This document shows, in pieces, positions 34,116 to 43,449 of a stretch of 64,000 nt of DNA; position 1 is the stretch's first letter; the number at the start of each line of letters is the position of its first letter. Position numbers and translations under genes: made by a program. Source of the stretch: Clostridia bacterium (GTDB taxonomy: Bacteria > Bacillota > Clostridia > Oscillospirales > Acutalibacteraceae); contig JAGAOS010000029.1 of the NCBI GenBank assembly GCA_017623575.1, forward strand, positions 62,001 through 126,000, read 5' to 3'. Under the pieces are notes generated by a model. It was not told where the DNA came from. It worked only from the letters and a program-made list of their open reading frames with translations, and did not search any database.

Positions 34116-34145
34116 TTGCAAAATATGGCAATATATTAATATAAT
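34116..34145 (+). promoter_or_regulatory. Probable rubrerythrin promoter
   Basis: TTGCAA at 34116-34121 and TATAAT at 34140-34145, 18 bp apart, 21 bp before the ATG, with AAGGAGGA between. No clear PerR box recognised. Confidence 0.55.
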
Positions 34146-34166
34146 CTTTTTAAGGAGGAAATAAAT

Positions 34167-34706
34167 ATGGATTTAAAAGGTTCAAGAACTGAAGCCAACT
34201 TAATGGCAGCATTTGCAGGAGAGTCACAGGCGAGAAACAAGTATACCTACTATGCTTCAAAGGCAAAGAAGGACGGATTTGTTCAGATTGCCCAGCTTTT
34301 TGAAGAAACCGCAAACAATGAAAAGGAGCACGCAAAAATCTGGTTCAAGCTTCTTCACGATGGTGGTATTTCTGATACTATGACAAATTTAGAGGATGCA
34401 GCCGCAGGCGAAAATTATGAGTGGACCGAAATGTATGCCGAATTTGCAAAGGTAGCCAAGGAAGAGGGCTTTGACCACATTGCCTTTCTTTTTGAAGAGG
34501 TTGCAAAAATTGAAAAGGCTCACGAGGAGCGTTATCTTAAGCTTTTAAGCAATGTTAAGGATGGCGTTGTATTTTCAAAGGATGGCGATATTATGTGGGA
34601 ATGCTCCAACTGCGGACATCTTGTTTTTGGTAAAAAAGCACCCGAGATGTGTCCCGTATGCGCTCATCCCCAGAGCTATTTCAAGGAAAGAGCCGTTAAT
34701 TATTAA
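34167..34706 (+). CDS. Rubrerythrin
   Basis: Non-haem di-iron peroxidase that removes hydrogen peroxide in anaerobes. 179 residues. The ferritin-like four-helix part carries the iron ligands in [31 protein letters not shown] and [15 protein letters not shown]; the C-terminal rubredoxin domain binds a second iron through [10 protein letters not shown] and [11 protein letters not shown]. Monocistronic: own promoter, and a terminator 22 bp downstream. Indicates a strict anaerobe with oxidative defence. Confidence 0.96.
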   Translation: MDLKGSRTEANLMAAFAGESQARNKYTYYASKAKKDGFVQIAQLFEETANNEKEHAKIWFKLLHDGGISDTMTNLEDAAAGENYEWTEMYAEFAKVAKEEGFDHIAFLFEEVAKIEKAHEERYLKLLSNVKDGVVFSKDGDIMWECSNCGHLVFGKKAPEMCPVCAHPQSYFKERAVNY

Positions 34707-34727
34707 TATTTTAAATTCAATCACTCT

Positions 34728-34757
34728 AAAGGGCTGTCCGCAGGGCAGCCTTTTTTG
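34728..34757 (+). terminator. Rubrerythrin terminator
   Basis: GGCTGTCC pairs with GGGCAGCC (one G-U) around GCA, followed by TTTTTT. Confidence 0.85.
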
Positions 34758-34789
34758 TTGTATTAAACAAACCAATTCATATAAATTCC

Positions 34790-34818
34790 TTGTTTAAAAA
34801 TTTCATATATGCTAGTAT
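34790..34818 (+). promoter_or_regulatory. Extended -10 promoter of the first secreted glycosidase
   Basis: TTGTTT at 34790-34795, 17 bp, TGC-TAGTAT at 34813-34818; 33 bp before the chosen ATG. Confidence 0.6.
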
Positions 34819-34850
34819 GTAATTGCAACAAAATCAAGGAGGATATGTTT

Positions 34851-37800
34851 ATGAATTTGTTTAATTTTGGCAAAAACAAATATGCACAAAAAACATTATC
34901 TGTGTTTTTGTGTGTAATTATGCTGTTGGGTTTAATGCCTGTTTTGCCTTTTGGGGAGGCAAAGGCAGAGTCTATGCCGTTTTATGATTCAACCCTTGGT
35001 ACTTATACCGAGCAAAACGGCACATTAACCGCAACCGCATATGAAAACTGCGGCTTCAGAGGTTGGTTTGACCTTGATGGCAATGAAGTTTCGGCAGATC
35101 CCACTTATATCGTTACCACCGGTTCTACAGACGATTACACACCTGTATTTTACAGCTATAATCTTTTAGAGAATGGCGATTTCGAGGCGTATAATGTAGA
35201 TGTCGACCTCAAAACAAATGCTTTAAGCGATGACGAAACCTGGTATTTTTATGAGCCTAACGGCAATACCTGGCCTACCTTTAAGACATCAAAGGACTAT
35301 AACCATACTGAAAACGGAAGCGTTTCTCTTAGAGCAAGTGTAATTTATAACACAGGCTATCGCTATTTTAGAAATTTGAAGCCTGATACTCAGTACACCT
35401 TAAAGTTCTGGTATTATTGTCCCGACGAAAATGGCGTATATTTAGACTATGCTTCTGTCTCGGCAGGCTTGGTAAAGGTTTCAGATGCATACGGAAGAAA
35501 AAACAGGGAGGGTGTCCTTGGTCACTATTCCAATACCACAGTATATAATGACTGGCAGGAGGTAAGCATTACCTTCTATACCGGAAGCAATACAGAGGCG
35601 ACCTTAGCTTTCAGATATAGTCCTGTTGGTGAATATACCAACAGCTTTATGTATATAGATGACCTCTCTCTTATAAGTGACGAAATGGCTGCACCTTCTA
35701 CATATGCAAATGACGATTTTTCAGATAACACTCCCGAAAACTGGGGAAGGATAGGAACGGTATCAAGGAACGTTGAATCCGGAACGTTAAAGGTTGTGGC
35801 TGAAGCAAATGTTGCAGGTGTTCATTCTCGTGCTATGCGCCTTAAAAAAGGTTATAAATATACCTTTACCGCTACAGTTGACTTAAGTAACGCCAATGGT
35901 AATAACTGGTTCTGCTGGTCTCTTACCAATGCAGCTGCCACTATAGGTAGTCTGGAAGCCGGTTCTTTGCTTCTTTCCGACGATTCTGCTACAACTAAAT
36001 TAGGCATAAAGTATAAGACTATAGGTTCTAATGTTACCCTTACTACTTCTAATGCGATAATAAAAACAGATGGTGCAGGCTCCAAGTGGCGTGTTCAGTT
36101 ATTCGATAAAGTTAACGCTCTAAAGATAAATACTTACGATTTGTCTGCATGCGCTTTGACAGTTGAATTTACCGCGCCCGAAACTACTGTGGCATATTTT
36201 AATATCTGGGCTAACTATGATTACGACGACTATATGTTAATCGATAACTTTGCCGTTACCGAAACAGCACCTACCGACAGTACAGCGGCTATAGCGAATA
36301 TGGTTGCTGATAATGCACTTGAATGTGTAGGTACCGCAATTCGTACCTCCGGCAAACAGGGTCTGCGTTATAAGACCGGTATTGATAAGAGATTGCTTTC
36401 TGTTGACAAAGATGGCAATCCTTACTTCGGCATCCGCGTTATAGAATACGGTACCGTTGCTGTAAGAACATCTTATCTTAACGGTCAAGAGCTTGTACTT
36501 GACAAAACATATACTGATGCTAACGGCGATACTATGACCTCCAGGTTCGGTAGAGCATACCGTTTTGATTCTGCAAATATAAATAACAACAGCGATGCGC
36601 GTTTTGATGAAAACGAGCATCAGATCAATTACACGGGTGTTCTTATTAATATAGACGAAAAATATGAGAACTCCGGCTATACTATGAGACCTTATGTTAA
36701 GTATACCGATTCCAATGGTAACGTACAGACTATTTACGGTGATGCTTTGGATACTACAGTATATGAGGTTTCCAAGCTTGCCTATTCCGCTAAAAATCCC
36801 GACGGCACTTTTGCCGAAGAGCAGTCAACCAGAGAATATTTGTACAATAATATTTTAAAGAGATTCTCCGACAAAACTGTTACTATCAATAACGGTTCTA
36901 CACCTGTTTCCACCACCTTCCAGGGTATAAATTCTACAGTTTACCATTGCTATACCTTTATGGAAGATTCTAATGGCAGATATTATACTGATGAAGCGGC
37001 CGCGAAGGAAATGGACAGACTTGTAGATTCGGGCGTAACAAATGTCCGTACCATATTTAAGTCTCAATTTGCATGGAACGGAGCAGCAACATCCACCACC
37101 GATGGTTGGAATTGGAATTCTGCCGATATGCAGGCTGTTTATAAGTGGGCAAAAATGCTTCAGGACAGAGGTATTACAATTACCATTAACGCTGGCTGGC
37201 ATATTTATGATTTTATTGCCTATTATAACTATAATGTTCTTGGAAACAGTAGCTTAAGCTATAACGAAAACTCCGGCAACCGCGGACATTCTACTATTCC
37301 TGAGGTTGACTATCTCCACGGTGCAAGCACCGCCCTTTACGGTGAGGACAGCAAGGCCGCCGCTCTTAAAGCAGATATGAGTGGTTTGGCACTTACCGAT
37401 TCTGAGCTTTCACACTATTCAGTAGCCGCCGTCCGTTACGGTGAATGGATTGCTCAAGCTATGCAAGCTTTCAAGCAAAACGGCATAAATAATGTTGATT
37501 ATATTATGCCCTTCACCGAAAGCGGTGACTATCAGGGATCACTTGTAAATGGCGAGTATACAGAAACTGACGCAACTTTCTCCTATGATGAGTGGATTAT
37601 TATGACTGCCGGTCTTAACAATGCACTTAAAGATGCAGGCATCCGTAACAATGTTAAAATCGTTGGACCCAGCCAGTCACTCTATGCAAAGTATGGTCGC
37701 TCCAAAACATTGCTTAAGTATTATCTTGATTTTGCGGCTGCAAATACCAATTATGATATGGTAGATATTCTTTCCTCTCACCAGTATACTTATGCATATA

Positions 37801-38597
37801 CTTCAGATGGAGGTAAAGGCTCTATTTACAATGCTACCGAGCCTTATAATAACACCCTTGAAAACTTTAATTATTATATTCAACAGACCGGTAATTCTGA
37901 TAAGGAGTTCTGGTGTGATGAGTTCTTCGCATACGGTGCGGATGCAACTTGGGCAGATGGAATTGGTATGCAGTTGACACAGGTTGCCGCAGGCTTTACC
38001 GCTGCCGCAAATACCGGTATTGACCGCCTTCTTTCCTGGCAGATATTTGACACGCTGTGGACCGATGCTACCAACACAGGCGGAGAGTTTATCGGTGGTG
38101 TTCACGTATGTGGAACCAGTCCCTCTATGATAAGCGGTAATAACCTTTATGGTTATGAGCAATATGCAAGCGACGTACCCCGTGTAACCTATTATGGACT
38201 TAACCTGCTTGGTAAATATCTCAGCAACAGGAATGCTATCGTTTATTCAACTGTTGTAACCAATGGTGTCGATACTACCAACGGCGGTGTTTATGTAACC
38301 GCTATCAAGGGCAATGACGGAAAAACTGCTATTCTTGCGGTTAATACAACACATTCCGGTAAGAATGTTACTTATAATTTTGAAGATGTTACAGATACCG
38401 AGTTTGTAAGATATACCTATAACCCGGCAGGCATTACCCCAACTGCTGATGCAACCTCACTTCCCAGCGATGGAACAGTAACAGTCACAAATGGCAGCTT
38501 TTATGATTCAGTAGCTCCCGAATCATTTGTTATTTATGTTCAAAAATCCAATATCACAGATAATGATGTTAATATGGATGCAGGTCAGCTGGATTAA
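34851..38597 (+). CDS. Secreted multidomain glycosidase, paralogue 1
   Basis: 1248 residues from ATG 34851: AAGGAGG at 34836-34842 is 8 bases away, but only 2 from the in-frame ATG at 34845. Signal peptide 1-39 (cleavage after AKA). Then a Listeria-Bacteroides-type repeat (ENCGFRGWFDLDGNEVS, ~45-100), two CBM4/9-like beta-sandwiches (NLLENGDFE..., ~104-277; ~282-476), an uncharacterised ~170-residue module (TAIRTSGKQGLRYKTGID ... AKNPDG, ~480-654), a TIM-barrel glycosidase (~685-1130) and a C-terminal beta-sheet domain. Barrel strand ends hold MPFTESGDY (E890, acid/base candidate) and FWCDEFFAYG (E1024, nucleophile candidate), a clan GH-A layout but with Thr where Asn normally precedes the acid/base. 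No cell-wall anchor. Substrate unknown. Confidence 0.8.
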   Translation: MNLFNFGKNKYAQKTLSVFLCVIMLLGLMPVLPFGEAKAESMPFYDSTLGTYTEQNGTLTATAYENCGFRGWFDLDGNEVSADPTYIVTTGSTDDYTPVFYSYNLLENGDFEAYNVDVDLKTNALSDDETWYFYEPNGNTWPTFKTSKDYNHTENGSVSLRASVIYNTGYRYFRNLKPDTQYTLKFWYYCPDENGVYLDYASVSAGLVKVSDAYGRKNREGVLGHYSNTTVYNDWQEVSITFYTGSNTEATLAFRYSPVGEYTNSFMYIDDLSLISDEMAAPSTYANDDFSDNTPENWGRIGTVSRNVESGTLKVVAEANVAGVHSRAMRLKKGYKYTFTATVDLSNANGNNWFCWSLTNAAATIGSLEAGSLLLSDDSATTKLGIKYKTIGSNVTLTTSNAIIKTDGAGSKWRVQLFDKVNALKINTYDLSACALTVEFTAPETTVAYFNIWANYDYDDYMLIDNFAVTETAPTDSTAAIANMVADNALECVGTAIRTSGKQGLRYKTGIDKRLLSVDKDGNPYFGIRVIEYGTVAVRTSYLNGQELVLDKTYTDANGDTMTSRFGRAYRFDSANINNNSDARFDENEHQINYTGVLINIDEKYENSGYTMRPYVKYTDSNGNVQTIYGDALDTTVYEVSKLAYSAKNPDGTFAEEQSTREYLYNNILKRFSDKTVTINNGSTPVSTTFQGINSTVYHCYTFMEDSNGRYYTDEAAAKEMDRLVDSGVTNVRTIFKSQFAWNGAATSTTDGWNWNSADMQAVYKWAKMLQDRGITITINAGWHIYDFIAYYNYNVLGNSSLSYNENSGNRGHSTIPEVDYLHGASTALYGEDSKAAALKADMSGLALTDSELSHYSVAAVRYGEWIAQAMQAFKQNGINNVDYIMPFTESGDYQGSLVNGEYTETDATFSYDEWIIMTAGLNNALKDAGIRNNVKIVGPSQSLYAKYGRSKTLLKYYLDFAAANTNYDMVDILSSHQYTYAYTSDGGKGSIYNATEPYNNTLENFNYYIQQTGNSDKEFWCDEFFAYGADATWADGIGMQLTQVAAGFTAAANTGIDRLLSWQIFDTLWTDATNTGGEFIGGVHVCGTSPSMISGNNLYGYEQYASDVPRVTYYGLNLLGKYLSNRNAIVYSTVVTNGVDTTNGGVYVTAIKGNDGKTAILAVNTTHSGKNVTYNFEDVTDTEFVRYTYNPAGITPTADATSLPSDGTVTVTNGSFYDSVAPESFVIYVQKSNITDNDVNMDAGQLD

Positions 38598-38625
38598 TTT
38601 AGATTAATATTTCCTCCCAAATATA

Positions 38626-38660
38626 ATGAGCAGGTACTGAAAAAATCGGTACCTGCTCAT
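38626..38660. terminator. Hairpin terminator between convergent genes
   Basis: A perfect 12-bp stem ATGAGCAGGTAC / GTACCTGCTCAT, with only a weak T-rich tail, between the glycosidase (+) and the epimerase (-). Confidence 0.65.
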
Positions 38661-38757
38661 TGCTTTAAAATAATGACATTTTTACACATATGGCATTATA
38701 TTTAGGTTATTTTTTATTTGTTGGGGCAAAAATTATTATCAAACTTTAATCTTTTAT

Positions 38758-39612
38758 CTATTTAATTATAATATCAAAAGAAACTGTTTTGCTCTCATTT
38801 GGTTCCAAATGATACATATCCTTCATAGTGTCAATATCGGAATACTCACCCAGCGGTGCAGGGGAGCCGCACCAAGGCTCAATGCAAACAAAAGGCGCAT
38901 CGGTTTTGGGAGTTTGCCATACGCCCAAATATTTAAAATCGGGGTAAACCACCGTTACCGAACGGTCGCTTTTATTGGATTTTAAGGTAATGGTGTCTGC
39001 CACATCTGCCATAAAGAATGAGTCGTTATCAAAAAGTGAATGTGTTAAATTTATCACCTTTTTACCCTTAATAAGAATATCATCAAGGTTGCAAGCCTGA
39101 GGAAAGGCATCGGTAGGGGTACATTCTTCGCTGAATTCTAAATAATAATCGTCAAACTCGCCATTATCTAAGGGTACATTAAAGCCGGGATGTCCGCCAA
39201 AGGTGCAAGGCATAACGGTGTCACCCATATTTATAGCGGTGTATTTTGTGGTGAGCTTGTTGCCGTCAAGAGAAAACTCTACAAAAAATTTAAAATCAAA
39301 GGGGTAGATTTTGCGTGTATCTTCATTGCTTTCTAAAATGAATACAATTTTATCATCGGTATGCTCATATACCTTGCACTCATTGTACCTTGCAATGCCG
39401 TGGATTTTCATTTCGTAGGTAGTGCCTTTGCAAATGTATTTGCCCTCCCACATTCTGCCGCAGGCTGGAAATAAATTGTATGCTCTGCCCGACCAGTACT
39501 GTGGGTCACCCTGCCAGAGGTACTCTACGCCGTCTTTTTTTACCGACATAAGCTCAGCACCCATAGATGAAATTTCAATCGTTAAAATATTATTTTTAAT
39601 TGTGTAATTCAT
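38758..39612 (-). CDS. Aldose 1-epimerase (galactose mutarotase) family protein
   Basis: 284 residues. Beta-supersandwich of the mutarotase family: LTIEISSMGAELMSVKKDG, EYLWQGDPQYWSGRAYNLFPACGRMW, a catalytic His in IHGIARYNE and a second in PCTFGGHPGFNVPL, with the Glu in FVCIEPWCGSP. It converts alpha and beta anomers of free or phosphorylated hexoses inside the cell. GGAG ribosome site; its own promoter lies between it and the AraC gene upstream on the same strand. Confidence 0.88.
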   Translation of the reverse strand: MNYTIKNNILTIEISSMGAELMSVKKDGVEYLWQGDPQYWSGRAYNLFPACGRMWEGKYICKGTTYEMKIHGIARYNECKVYEHTDDKIVFILESNEDTRKIYPFDFKFFVEFSLDGNKLTTKYTAINMGDTVMPCTFGGHPGFNVPLDNGEFDDYYLEFSEECTPTDAFPQACNLDDILIKGKKVINLTHSLFDNDSFFMADVADTITLKSNKSDRSVTVVYPDFKYLGVWQTPKTDAPFVCIEPWCGSPAPLGEYSDIDTMKDMYHLEPNESKTVSFDIIIK

Positions 39613-39630
39613 AAAATCAACTCCTTTTTT

Positions 39631-39658
39631 ATTTTACCATAAACATAAAAAAACGCAA
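39631..39658 (-). promoter_or_regulatory. Probable epimerase promoter
   Basis: On the minus strand TTGCGT (39658-39653), 16 bp, TAAAAT (39636-39631), 18 bp before the ATG. Confidence 0.45.
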
Positions 39659-39682
39659 TAGTTTTTATGGCTTTTTTAAGTG

Positions 39683-40468
39683 TTATTCTTCACTTTTTTG
39701 TGTTTGCTTGGGAGATACACCAAACATTTTTTTATAAACCTTAGAAAAATAATTGCTGTCATTATAGCCACAACGCAGGGCAATATCAACCACTCGTAGG
39801 TCAGGTCTGTTCCGTAAAAGCGCATCGGCTTTTTTTAGCCTGTAAAGATTTAGATATTCGTTTACGCCGAAGCCTGTCTCCCGTTTAAATGTACGGGATA
39901 AATGCTCCCTGCTTACATAACAAGCCGTAGATATATCATCCAATGTTACATTGCTATGATATTGCTCACTTATATATTTTACTGCTTTTTCTACTATTGG
40001 ACTTTCTGTTTTTTGCTTTTTGTCTTTTAGGCTTTCTCTGGCAATTATTAGCAACAATTGCATAACCTGTGTACGGATGTAGTCCTTTGAAAACTCGTCG
40101 GGTTTGCGGTATTCCTTTTCAATGGAAGAGAAAATTCTTTCAATTTGTTTGCGTATCGTCGGGTTTACAGTGAAAATGGGCAGGTCTGATATTTTATCCC
40201 GCACCGATGTCGGAACAAACCACGCACCGCAGTTTATAAGTATTCTTGAATGGGTAGGCGTTTCATAACTGGTGCGATGAATAGCGCCAAGAGGTATCAA
40301 TGCAATATCTCCCTCTGATAACAAATACGAATGTTTATCAATAAAATACCAGCATTGTCCTTTGGTCAGGTAATATATTTCATAATTATTATGGTAATGA
40401 TTATCACTTTCACCACGAGCAATATCAACCACCGCTTGATAGTAAAAATATTGTTTATCTTTATTCAT
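39683..40468 (-). CDS. AraC-family transcriptional regulator
   Basis: 261 residues from ATG 40468 (AGGTGATT upstream); the frame is open further but only through an AT-rich hydrophobic stretch. N-terminal cupin sensor (NHYHNNYEIYYLTKGQCWYFID, GDIALIPLGAIHRT) and C-terminal two-HTH AraC domain (YHSNVTLDDISTACYVSREHLSRTFKRETGFGVNEYL; DIALRCGYNDSNYFSKVYKKMFGVSPKQ). Divergent from the GH4 gene, with direct repeats between that are likely its operator, so it probably activates alpha-glycoside use. Confidence 0.92.
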   Translation of the reverse strand: MNKDKQYFYYQAVVDIARGESDNHYHNNYEIYYLTKGQCWYFIDKHSYLLSEGDIALIPLGAIHRTSYETPTHSRILINCGAWFVPTSVRDKISDLPIFTVNPTIRKQIERIFSSIEKEYRKPDEFSKDYIRTQVMQLLLIIARESLKDKKQKTESPIVEKAVKYISEQYHSNVTLDDISTACYVSREHLSRTFKRETGFGVNEYLNLYRLKKADALLRNRPDLRVVDIALRCGYNDSNYFSKVYKKMFGVSPKQTQKSEE

Positions 40469-40494
40469 ACAATCACCTGACTCAAGTATAGTAT

Positions 40495-40544
40495 AAATTA
40501 TCAATAAAATCAAGAAAAATATAAAAATTATCAATATTTTCAAG
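40495..40544 (+). promoter_or_regulatory. Direct repeats, probable AraC operator
   Basis: AAATTATCAATAAAATCAAG (40495-40514) and AAATTATCAATATTTTCAAG (40525-40544) differ at three central bases and start 30 bp apart, about three helical turns. They lie in the divergent gap between the AraC gene and GH4. Confidence 0.6.
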
Positions 40545-40596
40545 GATATAAGGTAAATAATTGATGTAAAATAAAGAAAAAAACGGAGGTATGTTT

Positions 40597-41283
40597 ATGA
40601 AATCAATAAAAATAGCCTATATTGGCGGTGGTTCCCGCGGCTGGGCGTGGGGACTTATGAGCGACTTGGTGCAGGCTGAGGATATTGGCGGTAGGGTTGC
40701 ATTATATGATATTGATAAAAAAGCGGCAGATGATAATGTAATTATCGGCAATAAATTCAATCAGGTAGAGGGAGCAAAAACCCATTGGGATTATGAAGCA
40801 ACCGATACCCTTGATGAGGCTTTAACAGGCGCCGATTTTGTTGTTATTTCTATTCTTCCCGGTACCTTTGATGAGATGGAAAGTGATGTACATACCCCCG
40901 AAAAATACGGTATTTGGCAGTCCGTAGGTGATACAGCAGGCCCCGGTGGCATTGTTCGAGCTTTGCGTACCATGCCAATGATGGAGGTAATCGCCAAGGG
41001 TGTTGAGCGTTGTTGCCCCGATGCTTGGGTTATTAACTACACCAATCCTATGACACTTTCTATTAAGGCACTATATGATGCCTTCCCCGCTATTAAGGCA
41101 TTCGGTTGCTGTCATGAGGTATTTGGCACTCAGCGTCTTATGGCTACCGCCTTAAAAACCGAGCTTAATATGGAAAAGCCCGACCGTGATGCCATTAAGG
41201 TTAATGTTATTGGCGTTAATCATTTTACTTGGCTTACTAAAGCACAGTATCAGGATATTGATTTGGTAACGTGCATTGCATAA
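40597..41283 (+). pseudogene. Truncated GH4 alpha-glycosidase (5' half only)
   Basis: About 228 codons of a family normally 430-480 residues long. The NAD-binding GGGSRGWAW, the AGPGGIVRALRT substrate segment, INYTNPM, GCCHEVFGTQ (metal-binding Cys) and GVNHFTW (metal-binding His) are intact, so it comes from a functional GH4 alpha-galactosidase/glucosidase gene. After AQYQDIDL the family sequence stops and an unrelated five-codon tail ends at TAA. The break, near 41263-41270, coincides with the broken 3' end of the opposing helicase gene. Start 40597 is chosen because CGGAGG directly abuts the earlier ATG at 40591. Probably inactive, since the C-terminal domain is missing. Confidence 0.85.
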
Positions 41284-42329
41284 CTGTTTGGGATAGTTTC
41301 GTGTACTTCTCGCACCCACTTGCCGGTAATATGAGAGGGACAGATAACAACATTAAACGCTTTATCATATACCCTTCGTTTGGGGTTGCCGTGCTGATAG
41401 GCGTAGAGCGCCGCACTTCCGATCTTGGTTTTGCCTGTACCACATTCTGCAACGAGTAATGCCATTTTGTCGGTTTCAAGCTGACGCTTTAAAGCTTCAG
41501 CCGCACCAAGCTGGGCATCGAATAGGGAATATCCTGCGTGGTTTCTTACACAATCATTTACTTCAGTAATTTCGGGAGCAACTGGTTCCACAGCGGGATT
41601 AAACCTGGGTGGAAAGCATTTTTTAATACGCTCTGCCACCACTCGACCAAACTCACCAAGATACTGTGTAAAGGTCTTAATGTTATTAAAGACAGTAAGA
41701 TTGCCTGACTGTGTACCGGGAATGGTAATCTTTCCCGATTTCAGACCATCTTTAAGAACTTTTGTGACCTCTTTTTCATCCTCTGTTATCTTCATGTGCC
41801 ACGCTTCAAACTTATGACCGAGTGAATATACTGTTAACTGTTGAAGAATATTTCGGTTTCTAAGTTCTGAAATAAAGTAGTCCTTGAATTCGGGGATAAG
41901 AGGAACCGAGAGCTTGCGGTCAAGCTCTGCATACAGATCTTCCTGCGTTTTGCAGAAAAAGTACAGATTCTTTTTGACGGCAACCTTTGTGCCGTCTGAT
42001 TCACCATCACCGATCATGATGGTGTTGGGGACATCGTCCTTGAGGTAGTGCATCCCTTCGGCGTAAACACCGTCATGGGATAATCTACGCTCGTAATTTT
42101 TTTGTCCTTTGGTGGTTACTTTTAGGGTTTCGCGTGCTCCTTGCAGTTCAAGGTCACATCCGGTGGTGATTATATCGCTCATTGCTTGTACCGCTTCGGG
42201 ATAGCCGCCGATACGAAGTGCCACGATAGTTTTCTCCTTGTCGAATACAACCAAGTCTGAATAATTAATAAGTCCGATTTTCTCGCCCTTACTAATACAG
42301 GAGACTTTGATTAGTGGTTCTTTTGCCAA
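41250..42329 (-). pseudogene. Truncated DEAD/DEAH-type helicase gene, mobile-element type
   Basis: 359 codons in a frame starting at TTG 42329. About 285 residues form an unfamiliar N-terminal region. Then LFDAQLGAAEALKRQLETD resembles a helicase Q-motif-like lead-in, and LLVAECGTGKTKIG is a Walker A. It ends at VICPSHITGKWVREVHETIP plus ~12 residues, before any DEAH box or second RecA domain, where it runs into the GH4 gene. Helicase proteins of this style are carried by integrative elements and plasmids of Firmicutes, which is inference here. GC content looks higher than in the neighbours. No integrase or other element gene is next to it. Confidence 0.65.
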
Positions 42330-42375
42330 TGATTACATCAGTCCTTTCTATGATTTGTTTTCTTTATATAAACAA

Positions 42376-42424
42376 AAAAGGCCGTGCCATCTCCAATAGG
42401 GAAGTAATGACACGGTCTTTTATT
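42376..42424 (-). terminator. Terminator of the SDR-enolase-UlaG transcript
   Basis: A 14-bp stem with two G-U pairs (arms 42376-42389 and 42408-42421); on the minus strand it is followed by CTTTTTTG. Similar in design to the hairpin at 46188. The ~180 bp between it and the SDR stop hold nothing I can support. Confidence 0.6.
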
Positions 42425-42603
42425 GTCCGCTTGGATTTATTAAATTATTTTTGGATAGAAAAATATAAAAGGTCGAAAATATCTTGTTAAAGATAATTCC
42501 GACCCAGTGCATCAAACCTTTATCCCCAAAGGGAACTTAAATCATACCAAATAACATTTATATTATATATTGAAGTGCTTGATTTGTCAATATATGATCA
42601 ATT

Positions 42604-43407
42604 TTATTCTTGCATTTTCCTTTTTAATTCATTCAAAATTTGGGGGTATAATTGGCAACTCATACCGCCATCAACTATAAGCTCGGTTCCTGTAATATTT
42701 TTTGACATATCGGTGCCGAAAAACCAACAGGCGTTTGCCAAATCTTCAAAATCCGAAATATCACCGATGGGTGTAAGTGAGCCATTTACGATTTGTTTGT
42801 TGCCCATTTGCACCCAACGTTCAGTTTTAATTGTGCCCGGAGAAACAACGTTGCAACGAATTTTATATTTACCTAAATCTAAAGCTAAAGCCTTTGCCAG
42901 TGATATTATACCACCCTTTGAGGCGGAATAAGCGGCACGATTTGGAATAACTCGGTGTGCGGTATTTGAACTTATGAATACAACAGAACCCTTGCCTTTT
43001 TCCCTCATACGAATAGCCGCTTGACGGATGATTGTAAAATTCCACACAAGATTCGTTTCAAAAACCTCTCCAAACTCATCTGCCGAAACTGTCCAGAAAT
43101 CCTGACCTGCGGCAGGGTCTTTAGGGTTAAAACCCATATTTGCGGCATTAAGAATTACGGTCTCTACAAATCTGCCTGATTTATCAATATCATTAAAAAT
43201 ATCAATAACCTGTTGTTCGTTACGTATGTTACATTCATAGCCTTTTGAAAATATACCGTAAGTATCGGATAGTTTTTTGGCAGAGGATTCAGCGTCTGCA
43301 CCTCTTCGGCTGGTTATAAAAACATCCCATCCTTGTTTTGCAAAAAACTCAGCGATTCCATATCCTGTGCCACTTTGAGCACCCGTTATAAATACTGCTT
43401 TATTCAT
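42604..43407 (-). CDS. Short-chain dehydrogenase/reductase
   Basis: 267 residues from ATG 43407 (two earlier in-frame ATGs at 43419 and 43422 are possible). Rossmann TGAQSGTGYGIAEFF, a NAAN motif (VILNAANMG), catalytic Ser in VVFISSNTA, YSASKGG (Tyr/Lys pair) and the closing IVDGGMSCQL. NAD(P)-dependent sugar or polyol oxidoreductase by family. Ends the leftward operon UlaG-like/enolase/SDR and lies 28 bp after the dehydratase, so likely handles the same acid-sugar pathway. Confidence 0.88.
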   Translation of the reverse strand: MNKAVFITGAQSGTGYGIAEFFAKQGWDVFITSRRGADAESSAKKLSDTYGIFSKGYECNIRNEQQVIDIFNDIDKSGRFVETVILNAANMGFNPKDPAAGQDFWTVSADEFGEVFETNLVWNFTIIRQAAIRMREKGKGSVVFISSNTAHRVIPNRAAYSASKGGIISLAKALALDLGKYKIRCNVVSPGTIKTERWVQMGNKQIVNGSLTPIGDISDFEDLANACWFFGTDMSKNITGTELIVDGGMSCQLYPQILNELKRKMQE

Positions 43408-43449
43408 TACATTCACCATCATTCAAAAATTTAATAACAAAGATACTAT

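Noticed and set aside
33821..34166. T-box or other riboswitch upstream of alaS
   Set aside because: The consensus promoter lies only ~40 bp before the ATG, leaving no room for a T-box leader, and no specifier or antiterminator motif is visible.
34809..34850. Extended N-terminus for the first large glycosidase starting at ATG 34809
   Set aside because: It would begin inside the promoter -10 region; the ribosome site supports ATG 34851.
41250..42329. A complete integrative element around the helicase
   Set aside because: No integrase, relaxase, att-type direct repeats or further element genes are present; only a gene fragment can be supported.
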